A DNA stretch of 64,000 bases, from assembly GCF_023898315.1 (NCBI RefSeq), contig NC_064614.1, positions 69,762,501-69,826,500 of the forward strand. The letters run 5' to 3'. The notes under the pieces were generated by a model, which was not told the origin of the DNA, ran no database searches, and was given only the letters and a program-made list of their open reading frames with translations. This document shows positions 11,434 to 21,821 of this stretch, one piece after another. Numbering within the stretch: the first letter of the stretch is position 1; every line of letters begins with the position of its first letter. The translations under genes and the position numbers were made by a program. This stretch comes from Schistocerca nitens. Its lineage: Eukaryota > Arthropoda > Insecta > Orthoptera > Acrididae.

Positions 11434-11570
11434 AACGGCCAAGCAGCTATATAGATTTGCAGAACACAGCATCCCGACACTTCGCCAGAAGATAATGGGT
11501 ACGAAACTCATTGAAACGTTGCGACAAGACGACGCCACCACTCTGCTGGTAACACGAGAAGAATTCATCA
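11434..11570 (+). repeat. PLE1 right inverted arm (3' end)
   Basis: Downstream of the endonuclease relic, in the orientation of the element's 3' end; inverted copy of 9996-10122. Confidence 0.85.
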
Positions 11571-11966
11571 CACTAATATTTCGTTAGTGTGTTCATGTGC
11601 ACCACATCTACCGATTTCATCCCATTCGGTTAATTCCATCGTGGTCCGTCATTTTTAAGTGTATTTTACTATGTATTTTGTAAGATAATTTATGAAATAA
11701 GTCTGTCACCTAGTCCGGAGGGCGTTGCAATGCCAAGAAGACTCCAGGTTATCCCCTTCCAAGAGGCACCAGTCGATTGCACTATGGAGGGGATTGGGGC
11801 TAGCTCTCTGTTCTCCTAGCTTTTGTCGCCTGTCAGTGCCAAATTGCCGCTATTTCTCATTGAAGTACCTCCTCAACTTGCCTCGCGACTTTGATAACAG
11901 CTTGTTCGGAGAATACATCAAAAGCAGTACCAAGAATTAATTCCTCTTCTTGGTACTCAGACGCGC
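11571..11966. other. Unassigned DNA with two small hairpins
   Basis: CACTAA...TTAGTG at about 11572-11590, and an 11-bp perfect inverted repeat AGTACCAAGAA / TTCTTGGTACT (11926-11936, 11947-11957). A 71-codon frame at 11725-11940 has no recognised motif. Confidence 0.5.
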
Positions 11967-12518
11967 TGAAACTTCCCCTTTGAACAATTATACGAGACTG
12001 AGCTTAAACTGACACACAATATTTTGTTAGCGCAACGCAATCTGACTTTCAATAATCTCTACAAAAGAATGGGCCCTGACTAACATTAAACTATACCTTT
12101 CACAAATCACTTACCTCACAAAAATCTTCGCTACTCAAGCTACTGCAATACAGCAAGCGCCACTACTGCCAGCTAAATAAAAGATTCAAAGTACTGAAGG
12201 CACTAACTACTGATAGGCATAGTTAGCAAATGAAAGATTTTGATAGAGAACAACCAATGTATTTACCTCAATAGTCATAATATATATAGCAGTTCATGAC
12301 AAATTTCAAAACTCCGCCATCTCTCTCCCCACATCCACTACTGCTGGCGGCTCACCTCCAACTGCGCAACGCTACGCGCTGTTCACAGCCAGCTGCCTAA
12401 CACTACAATGGCGAGTATTACAACAATGCAAAGCAGCCACAGACTGCACACAGCACAGCCAGTGATTTTCATACAGAGGTGGCGTTACCAATAAAAAAAC
12501 CTAAACAGCCTACTTACA
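11967..12518 (-). repeat. 3' LTR of copy C
   Basis: Nearly identical to 19508-20057; differences include a 3-base insertion near 12025 and single substitutions. Bounded by TG and CA on the element strand. Confidence 0.95.
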
Positions 12519-12538
12519 TAGCCCCCATGCTCCCCACA
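12519..12538 (-). promoter_or_regulatory. Polypurine tract of copy C
   Basis: On the minus strand GTGGGGAGCATGGGGGCTA lies directly against the 3' LTR, the position where plus-strand DNA synthesis is primed in LTR elements. The same tract precedes the 3' LTR of copy D. Confidence 0.8.
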
Positions 12539-12924
12539 AAAAATTTTACAATTTCTTTTGGGCACTGGGCAATACACATTTGTTAAAATTTTTCATAATC
12601 GTAATTACAATAACAAAGAAATCAAATGCACACACTTATTGATACAATGTTGGTCAAAAGCTAAAATTTTCTCACAGTCCATAAACATAGTTCTGATCAT
12701 TCATCATAATAGTAATTACAGTTTTTTTTTTTTTACAAAGTCTCATTAGTAAAAGAAATTGCACACAGAAGTAGTGGATTTCCATGCAGTCTTGAAGAAG
12801 TAGTGTTGTCCTTCCTACGGAAAGACAGTGCTGACTCTTGACATGCTGACAGGTAATGGGCCACAACAGAGCAAACCCACAGCAGAGTCAGTCGAAGTTT
12901 TGAAGAGTATTGGTAGGTAGGTCA

Positions 12925-13088
12925 TCACAGAGCAGACCCACTGTAGTCCTGGTAGAGATTACGGTACTGGTGGTACACCAGAGGTGCAGACCCACTGCAG
13001 TCCTTGTAGAAATAATGGTACTGGTGAGTCAGCAAAGGTGTAGACCCACTGTAGTCCTTGTAGAAATGGCCAGCAGCCATCTGTTGTG
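12925..13088 (-). repeat. 54-bp tandem repeat in copy C
   Basis: The phrase (C/T)AGACCCACTG recurs at 12933, 12987 and 13041, exactly 54 bases apart. On the element strand each unit encodes an 18-residue phrase of the form YKDxSGSxPLxxHQYxY in an open frame (13167-12925). Copy D has the same period. Confidence 0.85.
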
Positions 13089-14779
13089 ACCGTGCAGGTG
13101 CACAATCACCATTGAAGAGTCTTGCAGACAATATAGCAAGTCCATAAACCACCACTTGTGCACTCACAAAGTTTCTGGAATTGTCCTTAGAACCAGCAAT
13201 GCTGTTATCCAGTCCCTTGCTGAATTATTAACACACGTGCAAACACTAACAGTCCCTACTTCTCACATATTGTCCATATACTATGACCAACAGAAATGTG
13301 TGCAGTGAAATGGAACTTACAAGTTAATAATATGATGAACTGGTGTCAATTACAATTTTATAACATAAGAATACAATTACAAAGGTACAAAATACATCAT
13401 TAAAAACATAACAATACAGATAGCATTCGTGGTAATGCAGGCTTTGCAGAAGAATCGAAATAACATATACATCAGTGTTACAGGAATTATGACATAAGTA
13501 CATACATAAAAGATCAGAATAACTTTTGAAACATCAACTTCACACATGAGCATTAAAACAAAACAGAATAAATAATGTCTAAACATCTATACGAAGTAAA
13601 TAACGTATTATTAATGCAAATTATATTTGAGGATAACAGTATTCCTCATCATAGTGAATGTAGCTTAGTACTAGAAAAATTCTGCAACATAAATCTTATT
13701 AACTAAACACATAAAGACAGGATGAACACAAATACACAAGGGTACACAAACACATAGGGGGATAACACAAAAGGATAGGACAGGGTTTGTTGTACTGCAG
13801 TATTTTGCAAACAAAACTTTCTTTACTTCTCGGAGATCTCCCTTCGTTCTTCATTATTTCCAAAAAGTCGTATCTATACCTGCTTTCTGTACTTTTCTCG
13901 TATAACCTCTCAGTGCATTTCTTCAAATTCATCACAACTCATTCTCTTATAGGCTTCCCCCTCTTAAGCTAACTTAAATCTACTGAGCTCAGATGCTAAA
14001 CTAAAAGACGAGGCAATGCAGCAGCACAAAACAAGTAACACAAACAGCAATGATCAAAAATACAAATGGCGAAGCAAGCAGCATAAATTACAACTAATAT
14101 AAGGCAATGAGCAGCAAAGAAGAAAAATAACTCAGTAGTAAACTGGCTTAGCAGAGTAACACAAAGTCAAATTCAGTAACACTATGCCTGGCAAACGGTA
14201 GCAGCAATGCAAAAACTTATATCTAAACATGACATAGCTCAAGCAGCAAAAATATTACACTAAAAATGGCCATGTCTAATACCTATGTCACATCTTAACA
14301 CTAGAGTGATGCATCACGAGAACTTACACTAGCAGATAAGTTACCAAATCGTAAAGGTATTATTTATGCAATTCCTGTGAAGGGAAATGTCTATTTATTT
14401 GCCCTTGTTTTCTTGGAAGTAGATCATAAATTTCTTATTGACTGGATCTGTAGGCATAAAATGACTATATTAGTACATATATTAAATTTTATTTTAACCA
14501 ATGCTGCAGTGCACCTAGAAACTAGATATTAAAGAAAATGAGCAAATATGTACCAAGGACAGCATGAAACGTCATTCATTAGCCGTATGGCATTTCATAA
14601 GGTAGTACAGAAAATCACTCAACTAGAAAGACAGTAGTCATAATCAGGTGTATAGCCATAAAATATTTCTCGTCATTTCATTAGACTTTTCAGTAAATAT
14701 AATAAATTAAGAGTGCCACAGCGTTATCATATGTTTTCAAGTTTGAGCGTGTCGTATTTGCGATGATTTCGACAAAGAA

Positions 14780-15214
14780 ATGTCAATAGCGAGGATAATG
14801 GCCTCTTTTTTTTTTGCACTTAATGGCTTTCTTTTGTCAGACGACTACCTCTCAGCTGGGCGTCCAAAACGCATTACGTCAAGGTCACTTACCTTTCTTA
14901 CTGAAATAATTACGACAGCAGTTTGCACTACAGTGACAGTCTCATATAAAAAAGTTTCACAGTTCGAGAATTTGAGTTACAAATCTGTAGAAACAAAATC
15001 CTATGAATATAACAGTGTCCAAAAAATTTTCACCGGCATTGCGATACATTCACGCATTTACACACATTTCACAACTCTTAAAGTACGATTCTTGGTTTCC
15101 AACATCCTTTTTCACAAGTCAGAGTCCATAACCACTATTTATTACTCCTTACCTTATTACACATATATATATTTGTCGACACTTCTTCAGTATTTCATCA
15201 TAACAGAAACGTAG
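14780..15214 (+). other. Antisense open frame in copy C (144 codons)
   Basis: Runs opposite to the element. Its C-terminal half (VETKSYEYNSVQKIF, LKVRFLVSNILFHKSES, SLPYYTYIYLSTLLQYF) is also open in copy D at 25974-25732 with conservative changes. No homology recognised. It may be chance openness in AT-rich DNA or an antisense gene. Confidence 0.35.
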
Positions 15215-16799
15215 CATAATCAAATTCCTCATATAGCATCAGCTTATTGACCATAAACATACCTCAGCAGCATAATACACATCGTCGTCGTAAAAATAAC
15301 ATCATAACACCTCAGTCAAATCTCAAAAACGTCTTAGTTTTCTGCAATAATGTCGAAACCTAAAAACATTCTCTGCTCATTTCAATAGTGTCATCTACCT
15401 CAAACATACTTTAAAAATCGTGATCCCATACCAAACACATCATTCAAAGCTCTAATAGTATCACAACAGTTGCGAAAAAATATGAACAGTTCACAAAGTA
15501 CAGAGAAAATACAATTTCGTAAGTTTGAAGTTATCCAACGGTGTAATTACGTAAACATCTGTCACTGCCGTAGTAAAAAAGTTTGTCTCTCTCAGTTAAA
15601 TGATCAGATAGCTGTGTAATTCTGTGTTAGAGAAATAAGGTACTGATGTGTAAAGTTGTATAAGCAAATACCATATTAGCTAGGGCTCCTTGTGCTTGCC
15701 AAACACATGGTACACAAAGTAGGCATGTACCCCCTAAGGATTAATGTAATTATACCCTCAGGTGTTACAGATTACAGCAATGGAATGAAACGTATCATGG
15801 AAAACCCTTGTATCATTGCACTTCAAATATCTTAAAAAAATAAATGTTTTAAGTGCGAAATTAATCACTCAACTACGTGTACTGTAGCGCTAAAGTGTGT
15901 GTCATGTTGTAAGATAATCTCTGTGGAAGTCTCGTAGTTATCGTCCTCCAAAAGCTAAGTTCTGCAGAAGTCAATGTACTTACCTCATGATAAACAAAAG
16001 TGAAATGCTTTCTGTATAGATATCGTAGTTATTACGCTTATTGTTGAGATGAAGAAAGTACTGTACAGTAACGTATTGTTGTGCTACGGAAAAGGCTGTC
16101 TCATTGTAGCTATACCACAAAAGTTACTACTAAAACATATTTTACTTTCCAGAATAAAACAGAAAGCTGTGCAGATATAAAACAGAAACACTGCAAAAGC
16201 AACATTGTAAACTGTCACTCATTAGTAGCGTCGTGATAAAATCGTGTAGCTGTCACATAAACTAACCACTGTATCATCTGGTATCTCGCAGAAAGTACTT
16301 TAAATCCAGAATGTATTTTCAAGTAAACCAAAATGTTGCATTAAGTATATGTTCTAAGTATGGAAGGCTGAAAGTCGTTACGTAATCGTGCAACTAACAA
16401 GCAAGAATGTACTCACACCCTAACACTGTGTTGTCTGTTCACTATAACAATGCACTCGTAAATACTGTCTAAATAAGTTCTCTTGGTTCTTGACTGGATA
16501 TTTTACTTCAAACATTGTTGCATATTAACAGATTCTAAGTCTGACAAAGCATACTAGAAATGTGAAGTGAAAAATTTTATAGCAAAGACTAAGTTCAAAA
16601 AACAGATTATCTTTAAATAAACGGTTTTACATGTGAAGTGTGGTGCTATCCTTTACTCTTCATAGTACTCACAGTTTGATTTGAATGCAATTATCGTGTT
16701 GTATACGTCGGTAAGGAATGTTAAAATTTTTGTCAAGGCTAGCGTCATATGTTATTTTTCTCGGAGCCAGCGGGCGCACGCGGCTGCCTGCTGTGCGAG

Positions 16800-19209
16800 T
16801 CATTGTCTGTCTCTTTGTTGGCGCGCGCCGTTATTGGGATTAGGAGACCTAACTTCTACACATTCACTCTGACGAGAAGGCCCTGCCCTGTTTGAATCCC
16901 GCCAGTTCTGATGCAATTCAGGTCTGTTGTTACAAATATATCGTCTGTCGTCATGTCGGTAGATTCCGTAGTTTCCTCCTTGTCCGTCACGTGGTGGAGA
17001 ATTTCTCCCTGAGTCGTAACTGTGCGCCGAACTGTTGCGTCTGAAGTTATTCTGCCTTCCTTGATTATAATTGTTTTGGTTCCCATATTGTCTGTTTCTC
17101 TGATTGTCTCTGTGATAGTCATTACTACGGAAATGCGATCTTTCTCTGTAACTATTACTCTGCCAGTGGTTGACATATGGGTGGTATCTGTTTTGATCAC
17201 GATTTGCGTTGTAAGAATGGCCTTGTCATGTCCAGTAACTATTTCTTTCATCGCGGAATTGCGACGGATGTGACCTGTAATTGTTGTGTTCCTGTTTTCG
17301 CATCCCGCGACTGTCTGTGTCAATTTCTATTTCTTGTAAGAGTCCCTGAAAAGCTTCAATGTCGTCTTTGCAACGTCCTGCTAAAATAATGTGTCGTAAA
17401 TGTTCAGGCAGTTTGATTAAGCAAATGCGGATGAGTTCTGTATGGGTTTGACAGGTACTGATTCTTGTGCAACATGTCTTCAAAATATTTCATAAGACTG
17501 GAAAATTCAGATTGTTCGAAACGTTTCATCATTATGATGCTATGTTTTCCTCGGTCTTGTGTGGCTTGAGACCAATATGCTGAGATGAAGGCATGGTAAA
17601 ATTCTCCTTCACTGTGGCAATCGTAAATGACCGATCGCATTCTTACAGCTGGTTCATTCTCTAAGTAGCCACACATAAATTCTAATCTGTGTTCTAACGA
17701 CCAGTTGGGAGGAAAACATTGAGAGAATTGATGGAGCCATGCTTGTGGATGAATGTCGTTGCCAGAATTCTTAAATGTTTTGAATTTACGTGTAGTAATG
17801 AACAGCTTATAGTCAAAATCATCGTGTCGGCGAGTCGCATGTCGGTCATTGTTACGTCGTGTCGGCGGTTCCATCTCAAAATTCAGTGCACATTGCCAAT
17901 TTCTTTCATAATTTCCGAAAGGCGCTGTGTTATTATTTTGTGGCTATTCCGTATTTCTATGTCCCTCTTCCCGTATTGGGGCGCGAGTGTCCTCTGAAAT
18001 GCGTAATTCTTGTACTACCTGTGTCAGCTGATCTTGTACTGCCCGGATTTCTCTTTGGTGTTGCGTATTAATTTGATTCTGATTTTGTTTGAATTTCTTA
18101 ATTTGTTCATACTCTTCTGTGCCAGTGATGGCTACAGGTCTTTTGTCATTCAGATCATCATCTACCTTTGTAGATAAGTTAGTGAACTGATCAGAAAGTT
18201 CGGCTACTTTATCCGTTAGTGAAATTATTTCCTCTGTGTGTTTTTCTGAACCAAGTTTTAGAGTGTCCATTTGTGTTGAAATCGTATCTACTGTGTCCTT
18301 TAAGTTTTCCTGAGTTTTTGCAAGTAGCATAACCGAATCGGTAGATGCAACTGAGTCAATTTTAGCTTGCCGGGTGTCGTGATTTTCATGAACAATTGTT
18401 TGCAGTTCTTTTATGGCTGCTTCGTGATTCTGTAATGCATTTTCATGACGCGAAAAACTAGATTGGAAATGCTCACAAATCTGTGTTTTTACGTCATTAC
18501 AGACTGTTTGACATTTCGATTCAATGTTATGTAACTCAGTAGTTAAATCTTCACGTGTTTGTTCAAGTGTGGTGTGTAACTTTTGAAGCTTTTGCTGTGT
18601 TTGTCTCTGATTTTGTTCCATTGTGTCTAGCTGTTGCTGTGTTTGTCTCTGATTTTGTTCCATTGTGTCTAACTTTTGAAGCTTTTGCTGTGTTTGTCTC
18701 TGATTTTGTTCCACTGTGTCTAACTTTCGAAGATTTTGTTCCATTGTGTCTAACTTTTGAAGCTTTTGCTGTGTTTGTCCCATTTGTTGTATTAATTGTA
18801 ATAACAATGCACTGGTGTCTGGAACATGTTCCTCAGTGCTTTTCGGCAGTCAATTTGCACCGGAAACATTCACATTTTGACAAGCAGAAAATGTGTCTTG
18901 ACTTATTTGAGAAAACGGTGAGAAGCCAAAACCTGAATCTACAGTAATTGCGAGATCGTGTCGTGTCATTTCGGATTCCTGAGGCGAGCTATTGCCGACC
19001 GATTGATCGATAATGCTTACCCGTTCACTACTTGTTTCATTGTCTACGCCATTATTTGACGCCCGCTCCATTTCCCAATGCACAGTTACCAAATTACTAC
19101 TTTGAAGGTCTGTTAATTCATTACACAGTGGTGCTGATAAGCTACGCTCGTCGTCACTATTATTTCTCAGTTTACTTTGGAGCCTAGTGTTACGTTTTTC
19201 ACACGCCAT
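16800..19209 (-). pseudogene. gag: gag of copy C, broken
   Basis: Starts at ATG 19209 (MACEKRNTRLQSKLRN), favoured over an upstream GTG and shared with copy D. Then a coiled coil built from repeats of LDTMEQNQRQTQQ (about 18790-18570), more heptads to about 18050, the Gypsy-type capsid domain (about 17820-17340; HPQAWLHQFSQCFPPNW, LPEHLRHIILAGRCKDD), and an Arg/Asn/Tyr-rich tail with no zinc knuckle. Breaks: TGA 18852-18850, TAG 17946-17944 (a Gln codon in relatives), and an 8-bp deletion near 17437 that shifts frame. The terminal codon is TGA followed by CTC, as in A and D. Gag would form the particle shell around the RNA. Confidence 0.87.
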
Positions 19210-19507
19210 TATTGTCACAATATTTCACACGATAACACAGAAAAGCACAATTTCAAGAGCAAAAACAAAACACATTAACATAGCACTGAAAATAATATCT
19301 AGTTAATTGCAGCTGCGAAATACTTGGTGCAAATCTACATGCATGCCACAACTGTTTTACTGTACAACAATGAAAGACTGCAACTACAAAGGAAATTCTC
19401 TCTATAATTACGCGCTAGCAATAAACAAAAGCTACACTAATTACACAAACTACAAGAAAAGAAATCAGAAGATACCAGTGAGGTATCCTAGGCTAAGGGT
19501 CGACATA
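19210..19507 (-). other. 5' leader of copy C
   Basis: Non-coding leader between 5' LTR and gag. It starts TATGTCGACCCTTAGCC on the element strand, without a TGG primer-site start. Confidence 0.75.
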
Positions 19508-20057
19508 TGAAACTTCCCCTTTGAACAATTATACGAGACTGAGCTTAAACTGACACACAATATTTTTAGCGCAACGCAATCTGACTTTCAAAAATCCCTA
19601 CAAAAGAATGGGCCCTGACTAACATTAAACTATACCTTTCACAAATCACTTACCTCACAAAAATCTTCGCTACTCAAGCTACTGCAATACAGCGAGCGCC
19701 ACCACTGCCAGCTAAATAAAAGATTCAAAGTACTGAAGGCACTAACTACTGATAGGCATAGTTAGCAAATGAAAGATTTTGATAGAGAACAACCAATGTA
19801 TTTACCTCAATAGTCATAATATATATAGCAGTTCATGACAAGTTTCAAAACTCCGCCATCTCTCTCCCCACATCCACCACTGCTGGCGGCTCACCTCTAA
19901 CTGCGCAACGCTACGCGCTGTTCACAGCCAGCTGCCTAACACTACAATGGCGAGTATTACAACAATGCAAAGCAGCCACAGACTGCACACAGCACAGCCA
20001 GTGATTTTCATACAGAGGTGGCGTTACCAATAAAAAAACCTAAACAGCCTACTTACA
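19508..20057 (-). repeat. 5' LTR of copy C
   Basis: 550 bp, TG...CA on the element strand, followed by target duplication GCGC at 20058-20061. Contains a TATATATATTATG run. Confidence 0.95.
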
Positions 20058-20061
20058 GCGC

Positions 20062-20954
20062 TAACCACTCATCTACTGAAGTGAACGACGATTATGCACG
20101 TATCGCTTTATTACCTTGTAGATCGTGCCTGTTCAGACAGATCTGCTTCATCACATGATGCATATGATTGCTAGTGTAATCGGAAAAGGTAGCTATGCTT
20201 CTCACTACAAGTGTATACGAAGTAATTTTGGGTGCCCAGACGATGACGTCGCGTGAAATGAATGTGGTGCAGTATTCAGCTCTCAGATATTTATTAGCAT
20301 CCACAACATCGCAGTGTCAGCTTATTACCAAGACCAAGTAGCCTTATTCAGAGGTTGCTGTTAACACTGGTTGCTATTCTCGTCACAGTAAATGTTACTA
20401 AACCAAATAACGGAGCAGACTAACTTGAATATTATGTACTGGTCATGTGAGAGTTGAATATAGGCAATATTAAGTTTTAATTAATATTGTATGCTCCGTC
20501 TTGAGCAAACTACAGTTAATGAGCCGTTTTCACCAGACGTGTTTCGCTTTCGTTTATAAAGCATCTTCTGGACACACTGTTCTTTTAGTTTATTTATTTT
20601 TCATATATTTGGAAGTACAATGAAGAAATAGCACAAAAAGTTCACAGTAAATGCTTTATAAATTAAAACGGTTCGCTTCTGGTGAAGGATATTCGTTATC
20701 CGCGTTGGGAGGGAAAAACAAATAATAATTATTTAAACTTTTCGGAAAGATGGAGGGCGGGAACTTGTGAAGAGATGAAATGATAAATTATCCCCTGGAT
20801 GCAGGATTGAGTTTTAATCTCTTTATTGCATTATCGGTTATGTATAATTTCCTGGGGACCACGGCTTGCTGTCATCACCGATCAACAGAACGTGTGGCAA
20901 AACCTGCGTCTACAACACCAAACAAAATAAACACCTGTTGCAAACAGCTGATGT
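20062..20954. other. Spacer between copies C and D
   Basis: No gene. It holds a nested hairpin at 20534-20571 (see findings) and a related TTTATAAA-GGTTCGCTTCTGG piece near 20655-20695, which together recall the ends of Penelope-like elements. Confidence 0.5.
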
Positions 20955-21517
20955 TGTAAGTAGGCTATTTATGTTTTCTTATTGGCAACGTTACGTAGCG
21001 CTCTGTAAGAAAATCACTGGCTGTGCTGTGTGCAGTCTGTGGCTAGTTTGCATTGTTGTCTGCCATTGTAGTGTTGGGTAGTTGGCTGCGAACAGCGCGT
21101 AGCGTTGCGCAGTTGGAGGTGAGCTGCCAGCAGTGGTGGATGTGGGGAGAGAGATGTCGGAGTTTTGAAATTTGTAAGACTGGATGTCATGAGCTGCTAT
21201 ATATATTATGACTATTAAGGTAAATACATTGTTTGTTCTCTATTAAAATCTTTCATTTGCTAACTATGGCTATCAGTAGTTAGTGCCTTCCGTAGTTTGA
21301 ATATTTTATTTAGCTGGCAGTAGTGGCGCTCGCTGTATTGCAGTAGTTCGAGTAACGAAGATTTTTGGTGAGGTAAGTGATTTGTGAAAGGTATTGGTTA
21401 ATGTTAGTCAGGGCCATTCTTTTGTAGGGATTTTTGAAAGTCAGATTGCGTTGCGCTAAAAATATTGTGTGTCAGTTTAAGCACAGTCTTGTATAATTTT
21501 TCAAAGGGGACGTTTCA
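20955..21517 (+). repeat. 5' LTR of copy D
   Basis: 563 bp, starts TGTAAGTAGGCTATTTATG and ends GGGGACGTTTCA. Confidence 0.95.
21197..21209 (+). promoter_or_regulatory. Candidate TATA box in the LTR
   Basis: TATATATATTATG in the U3-like part of the LTR. It is conserved in the LTRs of A and C. It is missing from the 3' LTR of D near 28776, where sequence between GATGTCA and ATTATG has been lost. Assignment as TATA box is by sequence only. Confidence 0.45.
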
Positions 21518-21821
21518 TATGTCGACCCTTAGCGGAGGATACCTCACTGGAATCTTCTGATTTTTCTTGTAGTTTGTGTAGTTAGTGTAGCTTTTGTTTA
21601 TTGCTAGTGCGTAATTGTAGAGAGAATCTCCTTTGTAGTTGTAGTCTTTCACTGTTGTACAGTAAAACAGTTGTGGAATGCATGTAGATTTGCACCAAGT
21701 ATTTCTCAGCTGCGCCTGCAATTATCTACATAATATTTTCAGTGCTATGTTAATGTGTTCTCTTATTTTTGCTCTTGAAATTGTGCTTTTTTGTGTTATC
21801 GTGTGAAATATTGTGACAATA
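21518..21821 (+). other. 5' leader of copy D
   Basis: Non-coding leader, starting TATGTCGACCCTTAGCGG right after the LTR; homologous to the leaders of A and C. Confidence 0.75.

Larger units (their letters stand above)
9996..11570 (+). mobile_element. Penelope-like element PLE1 with inverted ends
   Basis: The body (10809-11433) carries a GIY-YIG endonuclease relic. The two ends are inverted copies of each other: 9996-10122 plus 10795-10808 against 11434-11570, including GAATTCTTCTCG, CAACGTTTCAATGAGTTTCG and GTCGGGATGCTGTGTTCTGC. A solo LTR (10123-10794) sits inside the left arm. The body is 5'-truncated and lacks the RT core. Confidence 0.75.
12539..16799 (-). other. Non-coding internal region of copy C
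   Basis: About 4.26 kb between gag and the polypurine tract, homologous along its length to 24128-28524 of copy D. No pol motif in any frame. It contains a 54-bp tandem repeat (units start at 12933, 12987, 13041), a T-run at 12721-12733, and an antisense open frame at 14780-15214 that is partly kept in D. Its role is unknown; it could carry packaging or regulatory signals. Confidence 0.8.
11967..20057 (-). mobile_element. LTR retrotransposon copy C, gag-only, complete
   Basis: An 8,091-bp element with two LTRs (11967-12518 and 19508-20057) that differ at only a handful of sites by eye, and a target duplication GCGC at 11963-11966 and 20058-20061. Minus-strand order: 5' LTR, leader, gag (19209-16800), about 4.26 kb of non-coding DNA, polypurine tract, 3' LTR. 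No protease, RT, RNase H or integrase relic is visible. Copy D has the same structure in the other orientation, so this is a family trait. Such elements would need pol supplied by relatives like copy A. Confidence 0.92.

Noticed and set aside
12539..16799. Decayed pol hidden in copies C and D
   Set aside because: I looked in all frames for protease, RT, RNase H and integrase motifs and found none, while neighbouring gag of equal age is easily read.
18555..18947. Plus-strand repetitive frame opposite gag of C, and similar frames opposite gag of E (39572-39858)
   Set aside because: These are antisense readings of the coiled-coil repeats; repeat periodicity keeps them open.
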